From the NCBI RefSeq assembly GCF_014805685.1, contig NC_060886.1:27823652-27887651 (forward strand): DNA of 64,000 nt. Direction: 5' to 3'. Below, one piece after another: positions 13,039 through 27,312 of the stretch. This DNA comes from Silurus meridionalis (Eukaryota > Chordata > Actinopteri > Siluriformes > Siluridae). The position numbers and the translations under genes are program-made. How positions within the stretch are numbered: position 1 is the first letter of the stretch; each line of letters opens with the position of its first letter. The notes beneath the pieces are model-generated. The model was not told where the DNA came from and ran no database searches. It saw only the letters and a program-made list of their open reading frames with translations.

Positions 13039-16000
13039 TACACAATTTTTACATGCACATTGCTTCTAGAAACACAGTGCGGATATGTTAAAACTATTGT
13101 TTATCATTTATTCAACATACACCAGTTAATACTGTACAAATCTTTACTCTGACTGGTCAGAAAGTTAATTCCTGTTGATTATATAACAATTAGATGTGGT
13201 TCACTGATTTGATTGGATGAGTGGATTGGATGAGTGTCTACATTTAATATAACTGCTCTGCAAGGTTTCACATTGTGTATCACTCCACATGTGTTCATTA
13301 AGTCAAATTTCAGTCCAACAGTCCCATTGAAATGGTTAATACGGTAGTTACATGGCAACATTTACTATGAATATAATATGTTATGACAGTTTGTCGAAAG
13401 CAAGAAGGGAAACCAGTTACATCAGACGCATCTTTAATCGGATTGTTCGAATAGAGCTGAAGAGCTCCTAGAGAGTGTGGATTCTTTGGGATCTATTTCT
13501 GATCATGGAGTAAGAATAAACAAATCATTTGGCCACATTGTGTCGAAAATATCATGGTATATTATGTTGTAAAGCTGCTTTGAGACAATGTTCATTGGTA
13601 AAAGCGCTATACAAATAAAAATTGAATTGAATGTGCTGGGGATGGCATTACTAACAATCACAGTTCCAATGTCTTCAAGAGGACCTACACAGTATGTTGC
13701 TGATGAATTCGCTGAGTGGAACATTGTAACCTAAAAGAAAATCTCTCGCTGAATTTGGCCAATCGATCTCTGTCAGGTTTGACTGTTATACTAGTAAAAA
13801 ATAGAAAATTCCATAAACCACTGTGAACTATGGCTAAGAGTTTGTTGTAAAGGCACTAACCCTTTTCTATATATACTATAATAGCATAAATAGACAACCA
13901 AATCAAATCAGGAAGTAGAAGGAGATGTAGTGAGAGGACAGAAGAAAACATGGAGGTGTAGTTTAATTGAATCGGACACAACGGGTTTGAACATGCTTTG
14001 CAGTCTCCTTCCCATTCTATCCTTCGTTCATATGCGGTTTTTATTAGATTGTATAGTGAGAACCCATAACGCCAAACCGGGGATGACTGGCATTGCTTTT
14101 ACTGTTTCAGACCGGGACAAAGGCAAGTCTATCAGTTTAGTCATGCGGCAGAATAGAGACCTTACGAAAAGGGAGAAGTCTGTCGCAGATCGATGGTTCC
14201 GTGTGTGTGTGTGTGTGTGTGTGTGCATGTGTGTGAATATACATGTTTGAGTGTGAGCTCTGTGTTTGGTGATAAGGCTTCAGCCATTTCATTACAATGG
14301 CTGTATCCTGACAGTAAACACAATTCAAATGATGACACGGCTTGACAGAAAGAGCAAATCCGTAACTTTTTTCCATTCTTAATGGAGTTTGTGCTCCTGT
14401 ATTCATTTTTCACTTCAATTTCTTACAGTGTACTCAACTGTAATCAAGACTAATCATTTCCACAGAGAAATCGAGTATATTCGTTTTTCCAGTATTCAAG
14501 TGCTTCCCCATCACAGCAATATTAGCCAAATCTGTGAGCTCATGTACCGTAATTTCCTGACTATAAAGCGTATATATATATAAGCCGCACCCACTGAATT
14601 TGACAAAGATTTTTATTTTAAACATAAATAAGCCGCACCTGTCTATAAGCCGTCTACACTGAAACTAATGAACTTTACACAGGCTTTAACGAAAGACAGT
14701 GTCTGTTACACGGTGTAACGGGTGAAATATGTTTTGGCTCCTTTAAGAGCAGAGCGGTATTTTGGGAATAGCCTGCCGCAGCATTTTTCCGCTATTACTG
14801 CATGTGTGCAAGGCCGAGGAATATGTCCTTATAATTTTCTGATGCTCATTTCTAAGTTTTTTGACTAACCCGTAACGCTGTTGCCAAGAAAAATCAAAAA
14901 ACACGAGTTTTGGAAACCTGTCTGTGCTTATATGATTTCTGTTGCAACTGGAGTTAGCGAGCTCTCCCTTCACCCAGACTCAACGCGTTACAACGGCTTG
15001 CATCTAAACAGTAGCCTACCAAGAAAGTCATTGTTCACTGTCTTCCCCCTTCCTTTCACAACTATTTCTCTCTGGAGTTTATCTTTTGGCATCGGCGTGT
15101 GTTTAAAAAAAAAAACGTTTTTTTTCTCTTGAAGCCGTGCAGCTCAGAACACAGGTGAGGTGCGTTTTTTCGTTTCTGTTCGGAAATTTCATTGGTCTAA
15201 TGTTATGGGGTTCAGTTTTTTGGCTTGAAGTTTGTTAAACCGGGAAAAACCCAGGAAAAATCCATAAATAAGCTGCTTCGTTGTTTAAGCCGCGGGGTTC
15301 AAAACGTAGAAGAAACCTGATGGATATGAATAGATACAAAAAGTGACTTAGTAGCTAGCAAAAAAATCTCAACATGCATCAAGAGTGAGTGATAGACAGA
15401 TGTGGTGGAGAGAATCTTGTAATTTTTCACAATAAAAACATTGTTCACAATCAGATAATAAATAAAATGGAAATAATGTATTCTTTCTGTCCGGCCGGTA
15501 CCAATTGATTGGTGGTTGGGGACCACCGGTGTAGAATACGGTTTCAGAACATAATGAGTGTCTGTACAGTACAATGCAGCATAGATCCTTCATAACCATG
15601 ATCAGAGCAGAACAAAAATACACAGCTTTTTTCAGAATGGTGCCGCTCTCTAGAATCAAGAGCTTCAGGGTTAGCACTCCTCTGCTCTTGAGAGCCTCAA
15701 CTGCCAACCAACATTACATTTGTGTGGGGGTTTCGAACACGAGTCAGCAGATGAAATGTTTAATATATCTCTAGCTAAAGGCATGGAGCTCCAGTGTGAT
15801 GCTTCTGTGACCCTCCTGTATTTGTTCCATCAAAGCTTTCAACATATTCAAAGCGTTACACATGGATCTTGTGCCATATGTCAAACTCAACGTTGATTTC
15901 TGAGGGGAAAAAATTAAACCTCTCTGTTAGTGAGAAACGTATAGCATTTGATTTGGCTGTTTGACGAGGGATTAGTGATGTAGACTTAAAACTATATCAT

Positions 16001-19000
16001 GATTTCTTTTGGAATGCTTTTTTATTTTTTTGGCGAATTTGAATATTTTCTGTCAGACCTCTGGATGGATTGGTTTTTAATTGAAGACCACTCGCTGCTA
16101 CTGAGAACGGTTCCACGTGAACAGTCTAAAGTTAATTTTAAGAACCACAAAAAAGGATTTGGTAGAATGGTTTAAGTCTACAGTGTTTGCATTCAACTGC
16201 CCATCAATGAACAGCTGACAACCAATGATATGAAACTGAATGAACATTCAGTGTGACCCAGATGAGAATGGGTTCCCGTTTGAGTCTGGTTCTTCTCAAG
16301 TTTTCTTCCTCATTCCATTTCAGGGAGCTTTTCTTTGCCACTCACGCCAATAACTTGCTCATTGCAAATTAAAGGGCTAATTGATGAATTAAGCACATGC
16401 ACCTGTAAACTAGAATGTTTGTTCTTGCAGGAAAGCATCTCCTAGGTACCTCTCAGAGTAGGGTGCTTTCATTGGCCGTGGGTCAATAAGACACCGGCAA
16501 AGTATAGCAAAAAAAGCTTGACCTACTCAGGGTAAGTCATGCAAGATCAGGCTTTTACTGAGAGAAAAAAAGGTCCATGAATAATAGACCAGAACGTCAT
16601 GTTCTGTCTTTGTAGCAGGAAGAGGGGGCGATTACGCCTTAAGTAAAATCCATAGACATATTGTGCAGGAACAGTGGGCGGCTTACAGAAGTCTATAAGT
16701 TAACGCAGAAAAAACACCAACATCATTCCAGACAGGAGAGCATGCAATCCACTCCAAATTCACTCAGTTGGTCTAGAATGCATTAATGGAAGAATGATAA
16801 TTGACCCTTAGGGATGTTAGTGTAAAATTACAGACATTTTAATCTTGTGAAGCTGACAAAAAATTGTTCTAATGTTCGAAATGATTACAAATTATGCGAT
16901 CGGATTACGGATGATGTCGGTTAGATGCAGCTTACGCAATGAATTGAAATATGCTTTTTTTGAGTGTTTCGCATTATCATATTGAACCGACTCAGAGAAA
17001 GGAGGTGGTAATAAATTGATAATTCACTCGGAAAACACAAAGCTTTTTTTTTTTGTGTAGTGGGCCAAAATGTATTCATTACTATATACACACCCACTGG
17101 CCACTTTAATAGAAATAGCTTTCCACTTATTTATTCATGCAACCATTCAATCAGCCGATCATGTCGCATGACGTGATCTCAGTGAACTTATTGTTGGTGC
17201 GAGAACAATATAATAACCACGCTTTTAACCATGGTAAGCAAAAAAAAAGCATCTTTACAGCAAACAATACACAATAAATATTCTAAATAAAGTCTGAAGG
17301 CCCATTTCCTCTCACTTTATATACAGGATATTTAAAACTGTAAAAAATGTGAATTGTTCCAGGGGTCAAAGATTCCCAAAGTTTGTGAAATATTTGCAAA
17401 TGTATAAAAATCACATGCCCAAATATTTACAGCCTTTGCTCTAAACTTTGTTGCAGCACCTTTGGCACCAATTATAGCCTCTAGTCTCCTATTCGTCTTT
17501 GCAGAACCTCTTAAGCTCCATTAGGTGGGATGGGGAACGACAGTGCACAGCCATTTTTAAACAGGTTACAGTCTGGGCTCTGGCTGTAAATGTCAAAGAC
17601 TTCTTTGTTATTTTGACTGTGTGCTTAGGGTCGTTGTTTTGTTAGAAGTTGAACCGGTGCACCAGTCTGGAGTCCAGAGCACTCTGAAGCAGGTTTTCAT
17701 CAAAGACGTCTCTGTACATTGCTGCATACATCTTTCCCTCGATCCTGACCAGTCTCCCAGTTCCTGCTGCTGGAAAAACATCCCCACAGCATGATGCTTC
17801 CCCCACCATGCTTCACTGTAGGGATGGTATTGGCCAGGTGATGAGCGGTGCCTGGTTTCCTCCAGACATGATGCCAAAGAGTTCAATCTTAGTTTCGCAT
17901 GATCTGAGAGTCCTTCAGCTTCCTTTTGGCAAACTCCAGGCAGGTACATACAGGCCTGATTGGTGGAGTGCTGCAGAGATGCTTGTTCTTCTGGAAGGTT
18001 ATCCTCTATCCACTGAGAAACGCTGGAGCTCTTTCAAAGTGGCTCTTCTTACCCGTTCACTCAGGTTGGCCATGCACCTCCACTCTAAGTAAAGTCCTTG
18101 TGGTTCCAAACTTCTTCTATTTACGGATGAATGGGGGTTGCACTTTGCTCATTTAAACCTTCAATTCTGCAGAAATTTTTCTGTACCTTTCCTCAAATCT
18201 GAGCCTTGACACAATCCTGTCTCGGAGGTCTACGGACAAATCCTTGGACTTCATGGCTTGGTTTGTGCTCTTACATGCAGTGTTAACTGTGGGACCTTCT
18301 GTAGACAGGTGAGTGCCTTTCCAAATCATGGCCAATCAACTGAATTTACCACAGGTAGACTCCAATCAAGGTGTAGAAACGTCTCAAGGACGATCAGTGG
18401 AAACAGTTTGCACCTGAGCCTAATTTTGTTAGGCAAATATCTCAGAAGACATTTGCAAAGATTTCAAACAAACGTAAAAGTGCTGTGAATATTTTCCAGA
18501 TGCACTGTAACCAATTATAAAATAAAAAATAAAAATGTACTAAGACCAATACTCTATGTATTGGTCTATATAATTGTCAATACTCCATGCAACAGGATGG
18601 ATCATGATGGTGGAAAGTATTAAGTTCAAATGTGATCATTCCTCACTACTAAAATTATGAGATCCTATCAGGTTTTCCCCTTCATTTGTACTCATGTTAC
18701 CTCCATTCATCTCTCTTCAAAACCAATTACTCGTAGGACAGCGTCTGCACAGGAGACGTGAGCTTTATTAAAATTGACTAAGCAAATGCCTGAAAGTTAT
18801 CAGCACTTATCATTGTGTCTTCTGGGAAAAGCTGCACTTTGCAGATGCAGTATGCATATTACCCCAACACTACATTATTTCTGACCATGAAGGCCACGTT
18901 TCCGTAGTTACTAATAAATAACGAAATAAGGTATTGATGTTATATGGCATATTTACTACCAACATACACAAACATGTAGTGGTGCAACTGTACACGATGT

Positions 19001-22000
19001 TTTAACATACAGTGTCTGCCTTTTATTAAATACCCAAATTAAACACACTCTTTGTTGCCAAGTCAATGCTTTTAGAGTTTGCATGCAATCTGGGAAGCGC
19101 TCAACTCGCTGAGTGTCTTCAGCCGACGCACATCGGTGAATACAGGATATAGTGAGTGCTTTTCTTAAATTCTCATGCAGAGACACAGGATATGAGCAGG
19201 CAGCTAGCTTTATCGGTCGAAGTGTAGCCGTCAGAGAGACATAACGATCTCCCATACAATTCATTTCCGGCACTTTTGTGACAAACTGCAGTTTTCGGTG
19301 GTTCTCTATTAAATCTCTTTAAATCCGGTTATGGTTGTGCTAAGATAATAGAAAAGAGGAAATTAAAAGGCTCACTCGTTTGCTACAACTGATATCTTTC
19401 ATCAGACAAAATGGGTAATATTGAAAAAATGTATATATTTTGTGGATGAGATCTTTATTTCTGTATGGAATATGGAGATGCTGACATGGTTAAACCTGAA
19501 ACACAGTGAACATATGTGAAGAAAAGACTAATGTTGATTCAAGCCATGACAACAGGACAACAAATCTACCTTTTAGGCCAGTATAGAAATTCCAAAGAAT
19601 TTCCTTTCTAGATCATTTCTAGCTCTATTTCCATCTTGAAGTAGGGAGATCAGGTTATACGCAGCATAGAAAGTTCAGCTTCGGGGCTGTAATGATCTGT
19701 CATGCAGGAAAAGAATCGAACGTGTCCTCGCGAAATCGTCCCTCGCTTCTTTTGGCCTTGTCCATTTCCGGAGATGCTTTACGACTATTGACAGAAGCAA
19801 ACGCCGCGAGCCCTTTTGCTCTCGGCGTAGCTCGTGCCGAACGCACCTCCGCACACACACATAACATTTATCATAGCCTCCTGTAACATTTGAGATGGTG
19901 CCGACCTTATGGGATGTTGTAATTACAAGCGGAACAAAATGTCACCCCACTCGGCTGTACTGGTGATAGATCACTCATGGCCATTATATAAATGCTGATT
20001 CCCATCAACACAGGCATTCACTACGGGCTGCAGTGACTCATCACTGCAACGCTTCATCAAAACCCTGCGCTCTGATTCGCTGGTGGAAACTGGGATGCAT
20101 TATAACTCAAAGTCAAGATTAACATTTATTCATGTGTGCAGCAGTGCAAGGGATAAAGTCATGTCTCGAGAGTTAATATCAATATAATATCAATATCTTA
20201 ATGACATTGACTACAGTACGGTTCTTTGTGCCAAATTCGTTATTTTTGGAGTTTTCCAAAAGAAATATCAATAAAGCATCAGTTCTCCAGGTGGAAATGG
20301 CGTGTTGATTACAAAGGTCAGAGGAAAATGACTTTAATGACAATTACATCACACTTTAATCTGTACTTTTTCATACATATCTGTCATATATATCCATCCA
20401 TATCTTGTTAATTCATGTATGTATATACATCTATATACCTTTTTTTTTTTTGCTAGTGTGTATATATATTTTTTTTATATTTTATATATATTTTATCCAT
20501 ACTTCTACTCATAGTCAAATTATATTTTAATATACTTTTATACTTATTTTTATTTTTCTTTCATTTATTTTTTTTTTAGCTTATATTATATTTCTTTCAT
20601 GTTCACAAGTTGGACAGTGATAAAAAGCATTCCACTATATGTCATACTTTGAATTTGAATTTAAAAAATGATCAAAAAAGCTAATACAAACACAACCCTG
20701 ATGAACAGAAAACCAGCTTGAAACCAAACCTTGAGACAGATAACGTAAAAATGCACGTGGTTCTACGAGAAGGAATCTGAGACTACAGTGGCCACAGGCA
20801 AACTGAATCCTGACAATTAACAAATGAATAAAACATCATCTGGATCTTGAACTGTTCAAAATCAAAGTCTTTAGTACAAAAAATGAAATGATCAAACTGA
20901 AACAAAAGCAAAATCCCAGGTATTCGATTGAAATATACACAGCACTTGTAGGAAAAAAAATCCGAAGTGTGTTTAAAAGTCAAGCGAGTGCTCTGCAGTC
21001 TCGCAAGATCTCAATTCTCGACAATACAGCCAAGAAAGAGCTGTTAAAAAGGACTGTACAGCGTGTCTTAGTGCTTAAAAGAGCCAAGGTTCCAGGAATG
21101 AATCACGTTCACCTTGGCAACCTTCAGCAATCACCGCTATACATGGGTAGGGCGTACGCGGTGCGATGTAAATCTGGTTGTCTCTGACGCTGTGTCTTCA
21201 TTCGATCGTCGATCACGCTTGTGAAAACAAGAAAGATTAATTACCCGCACCTTGTTTTCTCCTTCGTCTAATATATGCGAGCGCGCCACAGCATGGTTCG
21301 TTTGGCCGCCTCGATCTGCATAATGAATAATCAGCTAATGCGAGGAGGAGTTTCCATTTCGTTCCCTTCCACCTGGTTAGTTCGCTACTGACATCTCACC
21401 TTAGTTAACTATCAATTATTTACAGCTTGCCGACTGCTGTAAATTTAACAAGCGGCACCACGTCGTTGTAAACGTCACATCACTGGGTGAAGAAGAAGAC
21501 AGCAACATGTCTTTTTTGACTCTCAGTTTACAGGGTTTGGCTCTAGACATCGAACACGGGGAATATGCACAAAAGAAAAGCAATACCCCAAATGGGAAAC
21601 TCTTCTTTGCTACTTCAGTAGTTCATGTGGCACAGTACAAGTAATAAATTGGCTCCCAGGCATGACTGTCCTCATTCTCTATCAGTCCTGCTGCTGCGAA
21701 AATGCAATTGAGGAGATTTAAAGAGGCAATAATGGCAAAGTGCACGGCGATGATCTATTTTCCGCATAAACTGATGGGTGCCATTAGCGTTACTAACGGA
21801 GACGCTGGGAATGTCGAATGTTACGCAAGGGCTTTAATGTCACGTGTCACTTCAAAGTCAAAAATCGGTTCTTCCGAAAGGAACTACACTAATCAGTTAT
21901 TATTACTACGAATGTTCCAGGGAGTGTGTTTGCCATCCGGAGCTTGCCATGTCACGGCCTGTTTAAGATACCCTCGCTATTTATAATGCAATATTTATAG

Positions 22001-25000
22001 CTGTAAATGTTTGAAATGGCTCTCCCGTTATATCGGCGAGCTTCGGATTCTACTCCGATAAGCTTATTGAAAGCGGCTAGTTAAGACGAAAGCGTCTCCA
22101 AAGCTAAACTATAAAAACACAAAGGATCCCCAGGCAACCAGAAAAGAAATAAAGCATGTCTGCATCAATCTCCGTTTATCACCGCTGCCTCGTCTACTGC
22201 TCGTTATTCAGATCGAGCCGAACAAAGCTCTTAATCACACATCGCTATGACAGTTTTTCTGAAGACCCCTGCATTCTTTGATGTGTGTGTATTGATTGTA
22301 AAAGTAGTGTTTTCACGGACAGGGTAAAATCATGGCCTCTAATGGGGTGATAGTGTTCACACTTTACAGTGAGAATATACTAGTCGCAATTATCTGCATG
22401 TATCCGCACAGCTATATCAGAGCAGTGCGGTCGATCAGGCATTTCATGACACCGTGACCGAGTTCTCCATTTCAGTCTCTCCCATTTTCTGATGGTTTCA
22501 GTGGAATAACTGAGTTGGTAATTTGCCACCACCCAAAGTAATGGAACAGTAAAGCTTCATGCTCTGCTGATGCTGTAGAATTGTTAGAATTGTGCCTAGT
22601 AGAATCTCTGGTTCAAAAACAAAAAACAAAAAAAAAAAACGTGCATATTATTAATTTAAATTCAATCGATATTCTTTTGCACTTTTATACGAACGGGCTC
22701 AGCATCGATACTATTCGGTCTCAATTCATGGTTGAGCAGGCAAACGTGAGAGACTTTCTACATTCAAAATATACTTTAAATCCATATAATGTAATTCATT
22801 TGAATGTATATCTGCTTGAGGTAGATGATCATTCTTTATATATCATTGCGCAACTTTTTTCCAAACATGTTGCGGCATTTATTTAAAATAGAGATACAAA
22901 AAAATATTCTGGTAACAATTCCTTCTTTTTATTTTTACTACACGCTGGCGTAGCGTTAAGAAATGGATTGTGTGGAGGATGATGTAAAGTTTTACTTATG
23001 TAATCTTGCATGACCCTTCGACTTCAATCCTAGTTTGCTTTAACTCGTCCTACACTTTTTATATTTAGTCCAAGTTTTGAGTGAAATCCGGACTTACGCC
23101 AAGTTTGTAGATGCTTGACCGTAAGATTTGTGCTTTTTGAACAGCCTATTCCGCAATTAGTCCCTATTTGCTGTTCCACTAAATTTTCAGCCAATTCGCT
23201 GAGTGAAAAGGTGTTCAGTCTGGTTGAAGTCAGAGATCTATAGCAGGCTACTCAAGATCTTCCACTCCAACCCATGCCAACCATATCCTCACGGAGCTGG
23301 CTTTGTGCAAATGGGCATTGTCATACTGGAACTGGTTTGGATCTCCTAGCTCAATGGAAAAATGGAAAATTTGGGAAAGAACCACATAAATCTGGAAAAG
23401 TCAGGTGTCCCTTTTGCCTATAAAGTCTACGTTGGTGAGATTTGAAAAGGTAATCACATAACCTGGTAAGTTCTTCAGATAAAATACAGAATCATACAAA
23501 GAACAATTTTGCTTTGATATAAAAAAACCTTCATGATATTGCACTGCAATGATAACCAGTGTGATGTTTCTTACAATTGCATTATAATTCCAGACCTGAT
23601 TACTTTGATTCGTTTTGCATAGTAAACCGCAGTTTAACATCAGTGTGCAATTATGAAGAAATCTTCTTCCCACAATAAAAATGGGGGATGAGCCACAATC
23701 CGCCTTCACCATCTCATGTTAGGTGCTCTCAGCTCTCGAATGTGGGCTTCCTTACTTTTTTCACTTCCTCACTTTCTGACAAGTGAAGTAAAAACAATCA
23801 GTGTATTTTCCACCTATGTTTATTAGGATGCCACGATTTTAAACCCAGAAAGCATAAACATGAACCCTACCATTTAACATATGCTAATTTGATAAGTAAA
23901 AGCTGAATAAATAGGTTTTGGTGCTCCCAAAATCTAATCACTGAGCAACATTTTTCTGAATATTCAATTCCTGATTACATTATTCCCAATACTCAATCAC
24001 TGATCAACATTTTTCCCAATATCCAATCACTGATTAAATCATTACACTGATTACATTGTTCCCAATATCCAATCATTGATTACATTGTTCTCAATCATTG
24101 TCCTCTCAATATTTAATCACTGATTACATTTTTCCCAATACCCAATCAATGATCAAAATTGTTCCCAATATCCGATCATTGATTACATTGTTCCCAATAA
24201 CCAATCACTGATAACATTGTTCCCAATATCCAATCATTGATTACATGATTTCACTGATTACATTTCTCCCAATACCCAATCACTGATCAACATTGTCCCC
24301 TCAATACTCAAGCACTGATTACATTGTTCCTAATAACCAATCATTGATCCACATTACGTTTAATACCTAATCACTAATTACATTGTCCCAAAATCCAATC
24401 GCTGATCAACACTGTTCAACACAATTCATTATTTTCCTTAAAATTCTACAAACACCACCCTATAATGACAACGTGAAATAAGTTTGTTTGAAATTTTTGC
24501 AAATGTATTTAAAATATACAAAATGTACCATTTACCAAAAAACGAATAAATTCACAGCCTTTTGAAAAACACTCCAGGCCCAATATGTGAAGCTTCAAAT
24601 AGTTTTAACAGCAAATCATTGGCCAGAAAATGACCAAGAACTAAAGAAATATTTTAAGTAACTTAGAATGAGATCATTTCTCTCTGATTAAAATGTTTAA
24701 ACCTCATGGATAAACATGTAGACAGCTTTTTACAGCAATTAATGACTTTTATTTCTGGCTTTCCCAACCCTGAACATTTCACTGCAGCAGGAGAAGACAA
24801 ACGGTGGCCCAGAAGAGTTTCATTTTCTGACTGATGATTTGTTATGGATATTTAACGCTTATTATTATCATACTTATTATTATTATCATACAATACATTG
24901 GTATTGTACTTCCAGGGTACATTTATGGTTTGTAATTCCATTATCTGGTTATTATCTGGTTCTCTGTGGAGAGAGGAGAACTTTCCAGAAGAACAACCAT

Positions 25001-26216
25001 CTCTGCAGCACTCCACCAATCAGGCCTTAATGGTAGAGTGGCCAGACGGAAGTTACTCCTCAGTAAAAGCACATGATAGCCCAATTGAAGTTTGCCAAAA
25101 GGTGCCTGAAGGACCTCCAGACCATGAGAAACAAAGATTGAATTATTTGGCCTCAATGCCACTCCGTCATGTCTGGAGGAAACCGGTCATCACCTGGCCA
25201 ATACCATCCCTAATGTGTAGCGTGGTGGGGGCAGCATCCTGCTGTGGGGATGTTTTTCAGCAGCAGGAACGTCAGATTTAAGGGGAAAAATGGATGTACA
25301 GACACATCTTTGATGAAAACCTGCTCCAGAGCGCTTTGGACTACACACTGGGGCCATGGTTCATCTTCCAACAGGACAACGACCCTAAACACACAGCCAA
25401 GATAACAAAGAAGTGGCTACAGGATGACTCTGTAAATGTCCAGACAGAGCCCAGACTTTAACCTGATTAAACGTCTCTGGAGAGATCATACTCATGGGGC
25501 TGTAATTGGTGCCAAAGGAGCTTCAAAGGAGCTATTGAGCAAAAGCCGTGAATAATTATGTCCATGTGATTTGTTTTTCGTTTTTTACTGGTAATAAATT
25601 TGCAAAGATTTCAAACACACTTCTATCACATTGTCATTACGGGAATATTGTTTGTAGAATTTTGAGGAAAATAATGAATCATTTTTGGAATGAGGCCATC
25701 ACATAACACAATGTGGAGCTCTGTGAAAAACATTCCGGTACACTGTATATATCCACACACCAATCAACAAATACCTAATTATTGCTTTTTTTAAATAATT
25801 GTTCGTACTCTTAGCTCTAAACACATATTACCAGTAGTGTAACCATTTCCTTTGGGCTTAAATCCAAACTACTCCCTACCTTATGTCCTCCGAATTCTTG
25901 AATTCGAGAAATCAATTTTTAGAGTAATCTATTGATTTTTTATTCTCATATGCAAATGAGGAATGAATGTTCCATTTTCTAGTGAATGTTTGAGCATGCA
26001 TTTTTGTTTCCAAAGAAATGTGAGCATCATTGTGCACTGTTTAAGGTTCAAAAAAGGTGTATCTCAGCAAATCTGCGGTTTATGATTCCTATAGTCTTAA
26101 TGTCACAGGGTGAGTGATAACAGTGTCTTATATGGATGAATTCATCAGCCTTGGAAGAAGTGGGCGTGATGCAGTGTGTGTGTGTGGATAGGTAAAGCTA
26201 TGAACAACTCCTGCTT

Positions 26217-26248
<32 letters not shown>

Positions 26249-27275
26249 CACATATGAGACCAGGAAACGACGCTCTGAACTAATGAACTGTGCCACAGCA
26301 TGGAAAAAGCTTCTGCAGCTTCACACTCACTCACACCCTTAAGTGTGTGAGTGTGTGTTGGAAGCAACAAGCTCAGGCAAGAGCTACAGAAACAGATGGT
26401 GAAAGAGAGAAAGAAAAAGATACGGAGAGGAATATCTGCTAACAAGCATATATACAGTTAAACCAGGGATCTTTCCTCAACCTGCAAGCAAACCTGGCAA
26501 GAAAGGCTTGTTAGGTATGCACAGCACACTCGAGCGAGTTTTCAAGACAAGCGAACAAGACGATCCAACTCACGGCGCTCTCCATACATTATTAATTCTA
26601 CAATTAAGCTATCGACCCATGCACACACACTCGGTAATAACCCTAGACATTTCCTCGTTTTTTTTCTTGTACAATGAAGAGAACATCAACAGGATGATGT
26701 TAGTCTTTACTTTGAATCCCTAATACAATGTGTACATTTGATCAGATTGTGTGTGTGTGTGTACTTTTAATCATTTTTTTTTACATTTCCAAGTCAAATC
26801 TATAGAATACAAAAAACGTGGTGCCACGGCAGGGCAGGACTGTGGTTTTATTTTTAATGATTATAAAAAAGTACACCCCAAAGCTTCATTTTAGACAATA
26901 CTATAGAAAGTCTTTCTAGCTTTCCCCAACCCAAACATTTCACTGCAGCAGAAGAGTCTCGGTTTCATTCTGGCTCATTTTCTGACTGTTGAGGATATTA
27001 AACGCTGATTATTTTGAGATCTGGCACATCAGAGATGGTCCATGAGTGGAATAACAATATTATAATTATTATTAAATACATTGGTGTAATACTAACTTTG
27101 GTTTGTGATGTTATTATATGGTTATTTCTAGTGATCTGGTTCATTCTGGGTATTATTTGGTCACATCTGTTTAACATCTGGATATTTATGGTTATTATCT
27201 GGTTGTCTATGGATTGTGTACAGAACTAATCAGCTGTGTTGTGGTTTATGTGCATGACAAATGGTAGACTCTTTG

Positions 27276-27312
<37 letters not shown>

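Noticed and set aside
23929..24425. CRISPR-like array of spaced repeats
   Set aside because: Units are degenerate, contiguous and variable in length in a vertebrate intron. It is a minisatellite.
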